64,000 nucleotides of DNA from Rhodobiaceae bacterium (GCA_009885825.1 VFJY01000065.1:1-64000), one strand, 5' to 3'; shown: positions 1 to 11,174, counted from the first letter of the stretch. Numbers and translations: made by a program. The notes: generated by a model not told the origin, from the letters alone.

Positions 1-1
1 G

Positions 2-355
2 GTGCTCGCGGTAGACAAGGTTCAGCGTCCACACGGCAATACACTTACAGAAATTATTACGGCGATAACTCGCGACGTCGAGAGCATTGATCCCTCTACT
101 ACCCTGGACTGGGATTTCCATCTCGCGGATACAGGATACGATGCGAACCATGATTACTCATCTTGGCGCTGGATCGTTTCGGCACCTGAATTCCATATTG
201 TGAAAGAAGGCTTTCCGCGAATTGCCTCGCCAGTTTCGCTCGGCATTTCGGGGCTCACATATTCGATTTCGCTCTCCGCTTGCTCGCCTTACCTGACTGA
301 AACTACGCTCGCGAAATCAATTATCTTCAAGGAAGTTGGCAGTGAATCAGCTTGA
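2..355 (+). CDS. C-terminal fragment of a DUF4420 (PD-(D/E)XK motif) protein, MzaD-like
   Basis: Open from the left edge, so only about 117 C-terminal residues are visible and the true start lies outside the window. The tail (SSWRWIVSAPEFHIVKEGFPRI, then a short strand-rich end) resembles the C-terminus of DUF4420 proteins, which are predicted PD-(D/E)XK nucleases. The nuclease motif itself is not in view. The stop codon overlaps the start of the AIPR gene by 20 bases, as in translationally coupled defence operons. In the MZA system (MutL-like ATPase, Z1, DUF4420, AIPR) this gene directly precedes the AIPR gene, which is the main support for the call. The rest of the operon would lie to the left. 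Confidence 0.6.
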   Translation: MLAVDKVQRPHGNTLTEIITAITRDVESIDPSTTLDWDFHLADTGYDANHDYSSWRWIVSAPEFHIVKEGFPRIASPVSLGISGLTYSISLSACSPYLTETTLAKSIIFKEVGSESA

Positions 356-2411
356 GGAATATCATCAGAACCTCATGACCGACATCCGTCGCGAGGCTGA
401 TGTTAGTGGAATTCTGATGGTGGAAGCATTCTTTGATCGGATGGCAGAACGACTCACCGGAGCTGGAGAACTTGAAACTGCAGATCGCGCATTTTTCCAA
501 AGCGGCGAAGGCGCTCAGAAACTTCGGGTCGATGGCTATGCTGGCGATCCACGCGATAGCCAAGGACTCCTTGGCCTTGTTATCTGCGACTTTGTAGATT
601 TCGGCGAAGTGAGGACCTTCGGAAAAGGTGATCTCGGTCCAATCCTCAACCCACTCATACGGTTCTTCAAGAAAGCCCGAACCACCGAATTTCGTGATAG
701 TTTGAATGAAGTGAACCCGGCATTCCAGCTGTCCGATCTGATAATCATCACTTGGTCGCAGATTTCCAAGATCAAACTCATTCTCATTTCTAACCGGCAA
801 TACATTGGTCGCGATGATGCAGTGAAGCTCGCTGATGCGGGCGGTATCCCGATCACCTACTCAGTATGGGACCTGTCAAGGTTTGAGAAATTCGACCGTT
901 CGGGTCAAGAGCGAGAGGACATGACCATCGATTTCGCCAATGATTTTGGTGGACCACTGCCTGCACTAAGGGCGTCTCAGACAGGTGCTGCACTTGATAG
1001 TTATCTCATGATCGTACCGGGTCAGCAATTGGCTGAAATCTACGACAAATGGGGGCCGAGACTGCTGGAAGCGAATGTTCGTTCGTTTTTGCAGGCGAGG
1101 GCAAAGACCAACAAAGGCATCCAGAAAACGATCAAAGAAAATCCTGAACTGTTCTTTCCTTACAACAATGGTTTATCAGCTACAGCAGATGCCGTGACCT
1201 GTGTGCCAAGCGCAAATGGGCTTGCAATCTCAGAGATAAAAAATCTGCAAATTGTGAACGGAGCACAAACTACCGGCTCAGTTCATTCAGGGTTGAAGTC
1301 AGCCAAAGAACAGCTGCTCAATGTCTACGTACAGATGAAATTGACTGTCGTACCGCCTGAAAGGTCCGAAGAGATCGTTCCAAGGATATCGGAATTTGCA
1401 AACACTCAGAACAAAGTGAATGCCGCAGATTTCTTCTCAAATCATCCATTTCACGTCCGTATGGAACATTTTTCGCGAAACGTGCTCTTTGCCCGGAAAG
1501 AGGGAGAACGACATGATAGCAAGTGGTTCTACGAGCGTTCACGCGGTCAGTTTATCAATGCCCGAAGTAAACTGAGTGCTGCACAGCTAAGAAAGTTTGA
1601 CCTCGAATATCCAAAAACTCAGCTTTTCACAAAGACAGATTTGGCAAAGTTCGAACTCTCGGCTGATGGATCCCCACATGTTGTATCACGCGGTGCACAG
1701 AAGAACTTCGCGGAGTTTGCAAAGAGCATCGGTGATGCGTGGGCCAAGGGCGAGGCAAAATTTGACGAACTATGGTACAAGCGATTGGTTGCAAAGGCTC
1801 TGATCTTTCGAAAACTGGAAGCCGAGATTCCAAGGCAAAGTTGGTATGAAGGTGGTTATCGGGCAAACATTGTTACCTATGCAATGTCAAAGGTCTTCCA
1901 TGATGCAAACGATGACAAACAGGTTCTCGATCTCGATACAATCTGGCGATATCAGTTGGTATCCGAGGCTCTGTTGGCGGCGCTTCTTGTAGCTGCTGCC
2001 GGAGCACATGATGCCATTACTCACCCTCCGCAAGGAGTTCGCAACATGTCTGAATGGGCGAAGCAGCAGGGCTGCTGGCACGCCTTCAAATCTCGCCAGC
2101 TTGACTATAGTGAAGGGTTTGATGACATCCGGGTTCCTGTCGAAGACGCGCGCTCAAGTGTGCGAGAGGCGCGCGGTGAGAAGAGTATTGCCGATGGCAT
2201 TGCCGCTCAGTCAAAAGTCGTCAAACTCGGTGCAGATTTTTGGCGTCAAGTGTTGGATTGGGGACGTGCACAAAGAAGAGTGACCCCCAAGGAATTGCTG
2301 CTACTTAATGTGTGCGCATCAATGCCACGCCAATTGCCGACAGAATTTCAAGCGCGGCAAGCACTTATTGTGTTTGAACGATTGAAGGGGCAAGGGTTCG
2401 CATTGTTGTGA
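336..2411 (+). CDS. AIPR family abortive-infection phage-resistance protein, MzaE-like
   Basis: The 691-residue product contains the AIPR domain over roughly residues 235-520. The hallmark stretches are visible: NKGIQKTIKENPELFFPYNNG near 259-279 and LQIVNGAQTT near 304-313. AIPR proteins occur in abortive-infection and phage-resistance operons; their biochemical activity is not settled. The start is uncertain. TTG at 336, GTG at 342 and ATG at 375 are all in frame, and the first two overlap the preceding gene, which fits coupling. No frameshift is seen, so this last operon gene appears intact. Base composition and codon use look more AT-rich than in the core genes after position 5454, consistent with transfer. 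Cytoplasmic; no membrane segment seen. Confidence 0.85.
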   Translation: MAVNQLEEYHQNLMTDIRREADVSGILMVEAFFDRMAERLTGAGELETADRAFFQSGEGAQKLRVDGYAGDPRDSQGLLGLVICDFVDFGEVRTFGKGDLGPILNPLIRFFKKARTTEFRDSLNEVNPAFQLSDLIIITWSQISKIKLILISNRQYIGRDDAVKLADAGGIPITYSVWDLSRFEKFDRSGQEREDMTIDFANDFGGPLPALRASQTGAALDSYLMIVPGQQLAEIYDKWGPRLLEANVRSFLQARAKTNKGIQKTIKENPELFFPYNNGLSATADAVTCVPSANGLAISEIKNLQIVNGAQTTGSVHSGLKSAKEQLLNVYVQMKLTVVPPERSEEIVPRISEFANTQNKVNAADFFSNHPFHVRMEHFSRNVLFARKEGERHDSKWFYERSRGQFINARSKLSAAQLRKFDLEYPKTQLFTKTDLAKFELSADGSPHVVSRGAQKNFAEFAKSIGDAWAKGEAKFDELWYKRLVAKALIFRKLEAEIPRQSWYEGGYRANIVTYAMSKVFHDANDDKQVLDLDTIWRYQLVSEALLAALLVAAAGAHDAITHPPQGVRNMSEWAKQQGCWHAFKSRQLDYSEGFDDIRVPVEDARSSVREARGEKSIADGIAAQSKVVKLGADFWRQVLDWGRAQRRVTPKELLLLNVCASMPRQLPTEFQARQALIVFERLKGQGFALL

Positions 2412-3183
2412 CGGCCATTTGACAATAGCCTGAGCCCAGTCGCCACCGCATCTTATCTAGTTCCGTGCCGTCGTCCTCGATCGCAACCCACATGAGTCAG
2501 GTTCTGGCAAAGAATACAGTATGCATGTTGTGAATTTTGTTCAACCAAAACCTGAATCAAGCGCATTCTCCACATTCTCCACGTGCATTCCGACCCTTCG
2601 GGTGCGGGCTGCGGGCGTCGGACATTTGAGCTTTGAATAGCGCTTGAACGGCGTAAGGTGCGGTCAGTGTTTTCGCCGCGTACAAAGTTTTTCTCTTGCG
2701 TCCAACGATGTAATTTCTTCGCTTTTAGACTCGAATGTTGTGATGAACTCCCCGATTTCAGCCGCGCGAAAAGCGTAAATGTCGCTGCGGACCGCGTTCG
2801 ATTCGGATTGCAGAATTGACATTCAAACCCGCAATCGTGTTGCTCCATCAATGTTCAACGTGAATTTCCGTGAAGTTCACGTAGCTGAAGCAGTCAGAGA
2901 AAAAATTGGAATGGCAGTGAAGTCCAGAGAAATACTCAGCACGCGGATCAAAGTGGGGAGTAAAGCAGGATTAAAGCAATGGTGACAAGTTGGTACCAAA
3001 GTCGCCGAAAGTGATGGAAGTAGAATGACTTATGATACCAGCACATTTTGGCCGTGACGGCATGATGTGGACAACATCGATGTAAACAGTTGAAACACTT
3101 GATGTCTGCGGACAGCACCTTGCAATTCGGATAATTCAACACATCTGACAATGCGGGACGCCCCATCTGGAGTTTGCATTGTA
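2412..3183 (+). other. Gap between AIPR and relaxase genes; no convincing gene
   Basis: About 770 bases with only short open frames. The longest (2453-2851, minus) has biased composition and no recognisable family. A plus-strand frame at 2779-2985 may be the remains of a decayed gene but cannot be placed. The stretch just before the relaxase is AT-rich. That is the usual place for an origin of transfer and relaxase promoter, but I could not identify a nic site or a clean inverted repeat. Confidence 0.4.
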
Positions 3184-4920
3184 ATGTCAGAGCAAGAGTT
3201 CGAACCGCGACTGGGCAGGATTGGTCACGAGAAGTCAGCACGTCCTAAGCCCTTTGTCCGTCAGGTGCTGGATGTTGCCTACAAGAGCGGGTTCAAGACG
3301 CGGAAGAAGTCATCGTTCACCGGACAGCGCATTGGGCGTGGTGCGGCATGGGGCACGCTGACGTCAGCGGGCCTGATGAACAGAGGGGGTCGCCGCGCTG
3401 TGGTGAAGGTCCGCATAGCTAAGTTGAGACCTGGCAACTTCGCTGCACCCCGTGCCCATCTGCGCTACATCCAGCGCGACGGTGTTGATCGGTCCGGTGA
3501 ACCGGGGAAACTCTATGGGCCGGAATTGGATGAAGTTGACGGTGGCGCATTCACCGACAAATGCGATGGCGACCGGCACCAGTTTCGGATAATTGTGTCA
3601 CCAGATGACGGCGACAGGCTCGCGGAGCTCAAACCCTTTGTCCGGGACTTGATGCAGGACATGGAACATGACCTCGAGACCAAACTCGATTGGGTCGCCG
3701 TTGATCACTACAACACTGGCCATCCCCATTCCCATATTGTCATCCGGGGCAAAGCTGAAGACGGCAAAGACCTGATCATGGCCCGAGACTACGTCACCCA
3801 CGGGATCAGGGCCAGAGCAGGCGAATGGCTTACATTGGAACTTGGGCCGGAGGACGAATTTGAAAAATGTATCAAGCTCGCCCGCGAAGTGGAGACGGAT
3901 CGCTTCACCAAGCTCGACAGATCAATCCTGAAGCATGTGGATCAGAACATTCTGACGATCAGCGCCATGCCGCCATCCGAGCCGCTTGTGCATACTTCGC
4001 ATATGAGGAGGCTCAAGCATCTGAGCAATTTGGGCTTGGCCACAGAACTACAAACAGGCGTCTGGGAGATTGATCCGGACATCGAACGCAAGCTCAAAGG
4101 CTTGGGCAAGCGCAACGACATCATCGCTACGATGCACCGGGCTATGCGGGAAGCGAAGATTGACCGTCCGGCTGGCAGCTTCGCTATCTTCGACGGCGAG
4201 AACTTACTTAAGCCCGTTATTGGCCGTATCGCCGCAGTGGGACTCACAGACGAAATCAATGACCGTCACTTCGTCGTTGTTGATGGCATCGACGGCAAGG
4301 TTCACTACGCTGATATAGGTCTCATCAGGCCAGAGGCACTGCCAAGCAAAGGCATGATTGTTTCCCTTGAAACAGCAGAACAAGAAACGGGCAGCTCCCA
4401 ACAGACACGACTGCGGATTCTGTCTTACCTGAACCTGGAAAAACTCGTGGCCACGGATGGCGCGACTTGGCTTGATCGTGAGCTTGCCAGCAAAACCCCA
4501 ATGCACCTCGGAGATCGAGAATTTGGCACGGACGTCAAATCAGCATTGCGCAATCGCCTGCAATGGCTGACAGAGCGGGGAATGGTTGAACCAGCGCCAG
4601 ATGGCGGTGTCCGCCCTGCCGCCGCTGCCATGAAAGCGCTGACCCGCAAGGAGATGAACCAGGCCGTTGCCAACCATTCTGCAGCTTCTGGCTTGCAAGC
4701 AGCCCGGCTGGTGGACGGTCAACGATTTGAAGGGGCCTACATGCGTTCAATTCCACTCGCCTCAGGAAAGCTTGCTGTCTTCGAGAACAGCAAAGAGTTT
4801 ACGCTTGTTCCTTGGCGACCAAGTTTCGAAGACATCAGAGGCAAGTCTGTCACGGGAAAAGTGAGCGGGTCGACTATAGCTTGGGAGCTGGCTGGGCGCA
4901 CGAAGGGTTTGGGTATCTGA
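3184..4920 (+). CDS. Relaxase/mobilization nuclease with DUF3363 domain (VirD2/TraI-like)
   Basis: 578 residues from ATG 3184; an in-frame ATG at 3151 would add 11 residues. I prefer 3184 because a GGAG lies about 11 bases upstream. The product should nick oriT and stay covalently bound to the transferred strand. Visible relaxase features are a Tyr candidate in HLRYIQRDG (about residue 95) and the metal-binding histidine cluster HPHSH (about 180-184) following DWVAVDHYNTG. The C-terminal half matches the long DUF3363 region found in alphaproteobacterial conjugative relaxases. Length is close to that of full family members and no disruption is seen. No mating-pair, coupling-protein or integrase gene is in view, so whether the element is self-transmissible is unknown. 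It sits between the defence genes and the tRNA. Confidence 0.85.
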   Translation: MSEQEFEPRLGRIGHEKSARPKPFVRQVLDVAYKSGFKTRKKSSFTGQRIGRGAAWGTLTSAGLMNRGGRRAVVKVRIAKLRPGNFAAPRAHLRYIQRDGVDRSGEPGKLYGPELDEVDGGAFTDKCDGDRHQFRIIVSPDDGDRLAELKPFVRDLMQDMEHDLETKLDWVAVDHYNTGHPHSHIVIRGKAEDGKDLIMARDYVTHGIRARAGEWLTLELGPEDEFEKCIKLAREVETDRFTKLDRSILKHVDQNILTISAMPPSEPLVHTSHMRRLKHLSNLGLATELQTGVWEIDPDIERKLKGLGKRNDIIATMHRAMREAKIDRPAGSFAIFDGENLLKPVIGRIAAVGLTDEINDRHFVVVDGIDGKVHYADIGLIRPEALPSKGMIVSLETAEQETGSSQQTRLRILSYLNLEKLVATDGATWLDRELASKTPMHLGDREFGTDVKSALRNRLQWLTERGMVEPAPDGGVRPAAAAMKALTRKEMNQAVANHSAASGLQAARLVDGQRFEGAYMRSIPLASGKLAVFENSKEFTLVPWRPSFEDIRGKSVTGKVSGSTIAWELAGRTKGLGI

Positions 4921-5309
4921 GACAAAAATCGACATCATGAACACCGCTCGCGGAGTGGGCGGTCGCTCCCTCCTAGGCCCGCTGCGGCGTGCCGCAACTG
5001 CGCAAGCACTCATGGTCATCGACGAACAACAAAGCCCACATCCCGCGCAGTCCTTCGCCTTGCTACGGCCTGCGGTGCGGCCCGCCTCCTTCAGCGAACC
5101 TATCCGTCGCTCTTGCCGCCCACCTCGCTTGCTGGGTTCATTTGTGTGAAGGAAGAAGGGAGACCGCGCGTAAGCAAATTGGAGCGTGACGAAGCGAATT
5201 TTCGTGTTCAGAAATTGCATTCACGAAATTGTGAAACATGCTTGGTTGCTAGTTGGTTGCTAAGGTACCTTTGCCGCTTACGCACCAGCCGCTAAGCTAT
5301 TGAAAGGAT
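4921..5309. other. Non-coding stretch between relaxase stop and tRNA-Ala; likely island edge
   Basis: About 390 bases with no gene I can support. The first part (about 4940-5110) is GC-rich, with short self-complementary words, and is open in several frames without family resemblance. The last 90 bases are AT-richer and end directly at the CCA end of the tRNA. If an integrative element used the tRNA 3' end as attachment site, its attachment repeat would fall at the right border of this stretch. The partner copy would be outside the window. Confidence 0.4.
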
Positions 5310-5385
<76 letters not shown>

Positions 5386-5453
5386 ACAGGTCTTCAAATC
5401 TTAAAAGGCGGGCGGAACCTAGTTCCGCGCCCGCCAACAATCAAGCGAAACTT

Positions 5454-5879
5454 CTAAACCTCTTCCTCGCCTTCCTTGGCCCCCGGGCCGCTGTCGAGCA
5501 GGCCGGAAACATTGTCGCCGTCTTCTTCCTCGACAACGAGGAAGGTGTCGTCCTCTTCGCCGTCGGCGGGCTCCGCGTCTTCGCCCAGATCGACATCCTC
5601 GATGCCGGCGGTCTCGTCATCGTCCTTGCCGTCCTCCTCGACGTCCTCGAGGCTGATGAGCTCCACATCGGCGTTCTCGCCCTCCTCCACCTCTACCTTT
5701 TCGCGGGGCTTGGGCGCGGGCGGAGCGGCGCCCGGATAATCGCCCTTGGAGGGCAGAATGGGTGCTGCGATGAAATTGGCGTTGCACTTCGGGCAAACAA
5801 TCGGATTTTTCAGCAAGTCATAGAACCGTGTCGCGCATGACGGGCATGTCCGCTTGGTTCCGAGTTCAGCATTGACCAC
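5454..5879 (-). CDS. FYDLN acid-domain zinc-ribbon protein (TIGR02300/PF09538)
   Basis: 141 residues. The N-terminus has two CxxC knuckles (C12/C15 and C29/C32) around the FYDLL motif that names the family (usually FYDLN), so it should bind zinc. The rest is a very acidic, Pro-, Glu- and Asp-rich low-complexity tail, as in other members. The molecular function of the family is unknown. The start is GTG 5879, with AAGGA seven to eight bases upstream; in-frame alternatives are poor. It lies divergent from aroA and just upstream of tRNA-Ala, the usual arrangement in Hyphomicrobiales, which supports assigning this side of the tRNA to the core chromosome. Confidence 0.9.
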   Translation of the reverse strand: MVNAELGTKRTCPSCATRFYDLLKNPIVCPKCNANFIAAPILPSKGDYPGAAPPAPKPREKVEVEEGENADVELISLEDVEEDGKDDDETAGIEDVDLGEDAEPADGEEDDTFLVVEEEDGDNVSGLLDSGPGAKEGEEEV

Positions 5880-5918
5880 GGGTTGATCCTTTCGAGATCG
5901 CGATTAGAGATGATTTAA

Positions 5919-7945
<2,027 letters not shown>

Positions 7946-7957
<12 letters not shown>

Positions 7958-8143
7958 ATTCTTCGGCCAAGCGAGCAGGAACGTCCAGAGGGAAATGACA
8001 AGAACGCCCCCCCCGATCGTCATCCAGAAGGGATCCCTGGTGTAAAACGCCTCAAAAGCCGCCCAGCCCGCCACGACCGCGACAATCGCGATCCGGCGCC
8101 ACAGGGGCTTGTAGAAGGGATGGCTCTGGTCAATGATTTTCAT
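7946..8143 (-). CDS. Small inner-membrane protein, DUF3329-like
   Basis: 65 residues with two predicted membrane helices: about residues 18-34 (AIVAVVAGWAAFEAF) and 40-60. They are separated by a short aromatic loop, after a short HPFYKPLWRR basic-aromatic N-terminus. This HPFY-PLWRR start is shared by small hypothetical membrane proteins that lie between cmk and rpsA in other Hyphomicrobiales; some are annotated DUF3329, a name I give from memory. Function unknown. It is convergent with cmk and overlaps its end by 12 bases. The Shine-Dalgarno is weak. Confidence 0.65.
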
Positions 8144-8193
8144 GGACGTTTACTAGGCGAACAGCCCCCCCAAGTCGAGGCCAAATCAGGCGG

Positions 8194-8221
8194 TTGCCCT
8201 GCCCTCGGGATTGAGCTATAG
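8194..8221 (+). promoter_or_regulatory. Candidate sigma-70-type promoter for rpsA
   Basis: TTGCCC (8194-8199) and CTATAG (8216-8221) are separated by 16 bases, the same arrangement seen upstream of ahcY in this window. It would give a leader of about 190 bases before rpsA. Ribosomal protein S1 leaders are often long and autoregulated. The call is by eye; the -35 is imperfect. Confidence 0.4.
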
Positions 8222-8418
8222 CGGGCGCCGTTGGAGGCCGCCTGCTTCACGCAGGTGAACATAATCGGGGTGCCGGACTGTCGCCAGTTCGCGTGCCCTT
8301 AATTGTTTCAGAATCTGCGCATTTCGTTAAGCCTCCGAGCTTCGCTGCAGGGCCTGGAATTTTCCCCGTGGGCATGTCACGCATGACTTGCCCCGTAACC
8401 TTAGGACTTAACCCCGCC

Positions 8419-10137
8419 ATGGCGAAATCCGTCGCTTCCATGAACCCCACCCGCGAAGACTTTGAAGCCCTCCTCACCGAAAGCTATCTCGACAATCCCG
8501 CCACCGAAGGCGTCGTCGTCAAGGGCCGGGTCGTCGCCGTGGAAAATGATTTTGTGATTATCGATGTCGGCCTGAAAACCGAAGGCCGCGTGGCGCTGAA
8601 GGAATTTTCCCAGCCCGGCAAGGATATCGCCATCAAGGCTGGCGACACGGTTGAGGTTTATCTCGAGCGCATTGAAAACGCGCTGGGCGAAGCGGTTCTC
8701 TCGCGCGACAAGGCCCGCCGCGAAGAGGCCTGGACCCGCCTTGAGGAAATGAGCACCAAGAACGAACGCGTCGATGGCGTGATCTTTGGCCGCGTCAAAG
8801 GCGGCTTCACTGTTGATCTCGGCGGCGCCGTGGCGTTCCTTCCCGGCAGCCAAGTTGACATTCGCCCCATCCGGGACGTGGGCCCGCTCATGCATGTGGC
8901 CCAGCCCTTCCAGATTCTCAAGATGGATCGCCGCCGGGGCAACATTGTCGTGTCGCGCCGCGCCATCATGGAAGAAACCCGCGCCGAGCAGCGCTCGGAG
9001 CTCGTGCAGAACCTGGCTGAAGGCCAGATCGTTGACGGGGTGGTCAAGAACATCACCGACTACGGCGCCTTCGTTGACCTGGGCGGCATCGATGGCCTCC
9101 TGCACGTCACCGACATTGCCTGGAAACGCGTCAATCACCCCTCCGATGTCCTGGCTGTCGGCCAGACCATCAAGGTGCAGATCGTCCGCATCAACCCCGA
9201 CACCCAGCGCATATCCCTTGGCATGAAGCAGTTGGACAAGGACCCATGGGAACTGGTTGCCGGCAAATATCCAATCGGCGCAAAGGTCCGCGGCAAGGTC
9301 ACCAACATCACCGACTATGGCGCATTCATCGAACTGGAAGATGGCATCGAAGGCCTCGTCCATGTCTCCGAGATGAGCTGGACCAAGAAGAACGTGCATC
9401 CCGGCAAGATTCTCTCAACCTCGGAAGAAGTTGATGTTCAGGTTCTCGAAATCGACAGCTCCAAGCGCCGCATTTCGCTTGGCTTGAAGCAGATTCAGGA
9501 CAACCCATGGGAAACCTTCACCACGAAATATCCCAACGGCGCCATTGTTGAAGGCGAGATCAAGAACATCACTGAATTCGGCCTGTTCATTGGCCTCGAT
9601 GGCGATGTTGATGGCATGGTCCATCTCTCTGATCTCGACTGGAAGCGCAGCGGCGAGGAAGCCATCAAGGATTACAAGAAGGGCGATACCGTCAAGGCCA
9701 TCGTTCTCGATGTTGACCGCGAGAAGGAACGCATTTCGCTGGGCATCAAGCAGCTCTCCGGCGATCAGCCAAAGTCTGCCGCTGGTTCCGGCATCAAGAA
9801 GGGCGACACGGTGACCTGCGAGGTGACGAAGGTTGAGGAAGCCGGTCTCGAAGTCAAGATCGCCGGTTCCGACATGACAGCCTATGTCAAGCGCGGCGAT
9901 CTGGCGCGCGACCGTTCAGAACAGCGCACCGAGCGTTTTGCCGTCGGCGAAAAATTCGATGCCAAGGTCACGGTGTTCGATGCCAAGGCCCGCAAGATGA
10001 ACGTCTCCGTCAAGGCGCTCGAAATTTCTGACGAGAAGGAAGCCGTCGCCCAGTATGGCTCCTCCGATTCGGGTGCATCCCTCGGTGATATCCTTGTCGC
10101 GGCGCTGAAGAAAAAGGACGCCGAGGGCAAGGAATAG
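8419..10137 (+). CDS. rpsA: 30S ribosomal protein S1
   Basis: Binds mRNA on the 30S subunit and promotes initiation on structured or leaderless-poor messages. 572 residues, six S1/OB repeats at roughly 29-97, 115-180, 203-270, 287-357, 374-444 and 461-533, with the repeated NITDYGAFV/DGLLHVSD pattern clearest in repeats 3-5. I start at ATG 8419 (MAKSVASMNPTRED), because relatives begin shortly before NPTRxDF; ATG 8440 is the alternative. The open frame extends to 8293, but the extra N-terminus does not look like S1. AGGA lies about 13 bases upstream. It has its own promoter candidate, so it need not depend on aroA-cmk. Confidence 0.96.
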   Translation: MAKSVASMNPTREDFEALLTESYLDNPATEGVVVKGRVVAVENDFVIIDVGLKTEGRVALKEFSQPGKDIAIKAGDTVEVYLERIENALGEAVLSRDKARREEAWTRLEEMSTKNERVDGVIFGRVKGGFTVDLGGAVAFLPGSQVDIRPIRDVGPLMHVAQPFQILKMDRRRGNIVVSRRAIMEETRAEQRSELVQNLAEGQIVDGVVKNITDYGAFVDLGGIDGLLHVTDIAWKRVNHPSDVLAVGQTIKVQIVRINPDTQRISLGMKQLDKDPWELVAGKYPIGAKVRGKVTNITDYGAFIELEDGIEGLVHVSEMSWTKKNVHPGKILSTSEEVDVQVLEIDSSKRRISLGLKQIQDNPWETFTTKYPNGAIVEGEIKNITEFGLFIGLDGDVDGMVHLSDLDWKRSGEEAIKDYKKGDTVKAIVLDVDREKERISLGIKQLSGDQPKSAAGSGIKKGDTVTCEVTKVEEAGLEVKIAGSDMTAYVKRGDLARDRSEQRTERFAVGEKFDAKVTVFDAKARKMNVSVKALEISDEKEAVAQYGSSDSGASLGDILVAALKKKDAEGKE

Positions 10138-10159
10138 TTCTTCCGATTTTTGGTATCTT

Positions 10160-10184
10160 CGCCCGGCTGATGACCGGCCGGGCG
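10160..10184 (+). terminator. GC-rich hairpin after rpsA without a T-run
   Basis: CGCCCGGC (10160-10167) pairs perfectly with GCCGGGCG (10177-10184) around a nine-base loop, 23 bases after the rpsA stop. No run of T follows on either strand, so it is not a textbook intrinsic terminator. It could attenuate read-through into sppA or protect the rpsA 3' end. Confidence 0.4.
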
Positions 10185-10206
10185 GCGCAAGCCTTGGAGT
10201 AATGCG

Positions 10207-11148
10207 ATGTCAGTGAGCCAGGCAGAATTGATCGTGGACCGCAGGCGAATGAAGGCCCGGCTGTTCCGCTGGCGCATCGCTGCGGTTATAGCGGTATTTG
10301 TGGCCCTCGCCTCCCTGTTTTGGACGGGTGGCGATTTCAAGAAATATACCAGCCATATCGCCCGCGTGCGCATTGACGGCCTGATCACCGGCGACCAGGC
10401 AACGCTCAATCTGCTGGATGAGATCGCCAATTCGGAAAAGGTTGCCGCCGTCATTATCCGCATCGATAGCCCGGGCGGCACAACCGCAGGCTCCGAAGCC
10501 ATCTATGAAAAGATCAGGGTGATCGCCAAGGACAAGCCGGTGGTGGCCGTCATGGATACGGTGGCGGCATCGGGTGGTTACATCACGGCGATCGCCGCTG
10601 AATATATTGTGGCCCGCGGCAATACAATTACCGGCTCGATTGGCGTCATTTTTTCCTTTCCCGAAATATCCAAGCTGCTTGATACGCTTGGCATCAAGAT
10701 GGAGGAGATAAAGTCCGGCGAGTTGAAAGCCGAACCATCGCCCTACAAGCCCGTGACCGACAGGGCCCGCCAGGTCTCCAATGAAATGGTACAAGAGTCT
10801 TTTGGCTGGTTCACCGGGCTGGTGGCCGAGCGCCGCAATCTTTCCATCGAGCGCGTCAGAGTTCTGGCCGATGGCCGTGTCTACACGGGCCGTCAGGCGG
10901 TCACGGCGAAACTCATTGACGCGGTGGGTGGCGAAGAAGTGGCCCTTGAATGGTTGCAAACCAGGAAGAGCGTCTCGAAAGACCTGGAAGTTCTCGATTG
11001 GGTCAATCCCATAAACGCTGATCCAACGGGCCTTGGCTTTTCAGTGGCGGACACGGTGATCCAGCTATTGGGCTTCGGCGGGTTAAAACGGCAGGTTGAG
11101 AGCGCAAGGCTTGACGGCTTGCTCGTGCTTTGGCACCCTCAGCTTTGA
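10207..11148 (+). CDS. sppA: Signal peptide peptidase SppA (family S49)
   Basis: Inner-membrane serine protease that degrades cleaved signal peptides. 313 residues, the short (one S49 domain) form. One N-terminal membrane anchor (about residues 22-40) follows a basic cytoplasmic stretch. The likely nucleophile is Ser122 in AASGGY and the general base Lys174 in SGELK, giving the Ser/Lys dyad of the family. The NTITGSIGV strand after the nucleophile is also typical. Preceded by GGAGT at 10196-10200, seven bases before ATG. It sits between rpsA and ihfB, as in many Alphaproteobacteria. Confidence 0.93.
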   Translation: MSVSQAELIVDRRRMKARLFRWRIAAVIAVFVALASLFWTGGDFKKYTSHIARVRIDGLITGDQATLNLLDEIANSEKVAAVIIRIDSPGGTTAGSEAIYEKIRVIAKDKPVVAVMDTVAASGGYITAIAAEYIVARGNTITGSIGVIFSFPEISKLLDTLGIKMEEIKSGELKAEPSPYKPVTDRARQVSNEMVQESFGWFTGLVAERRNLSIERVRVLADGRVYTGRQAVTAKLIDAVGGEEVALEWLQTRKSVSKDLEVLDWVNPINADPTGLGFSVADTVIQLLGFGGLKRQVESARLDGLLVLWHPQL

Positions 11149-11174
11149 CGCCCCAAGACAGATAGGTCAAAATC

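Noticed and set aside
2453-2851. Minus-strand 132-codon frame in the island
   Set aside because: Biased composition, no ribosome site, no recognisable domain. Probably spurious.
4762-5220. Minus-strand 152-codon frame near the tRNA
   Set aside because: It overlaps the end of the relaxase gene. Composition is Arg/Gly/Ser-rich as in GC-driven shadow frames, and it has no family.
8401-9399. 332-codon frame antisense to rpsA
   Set aside because: A shadow of the high-GC S1 gene in the complementary frame. The six S1 domains on the plus strand are unambiguous.
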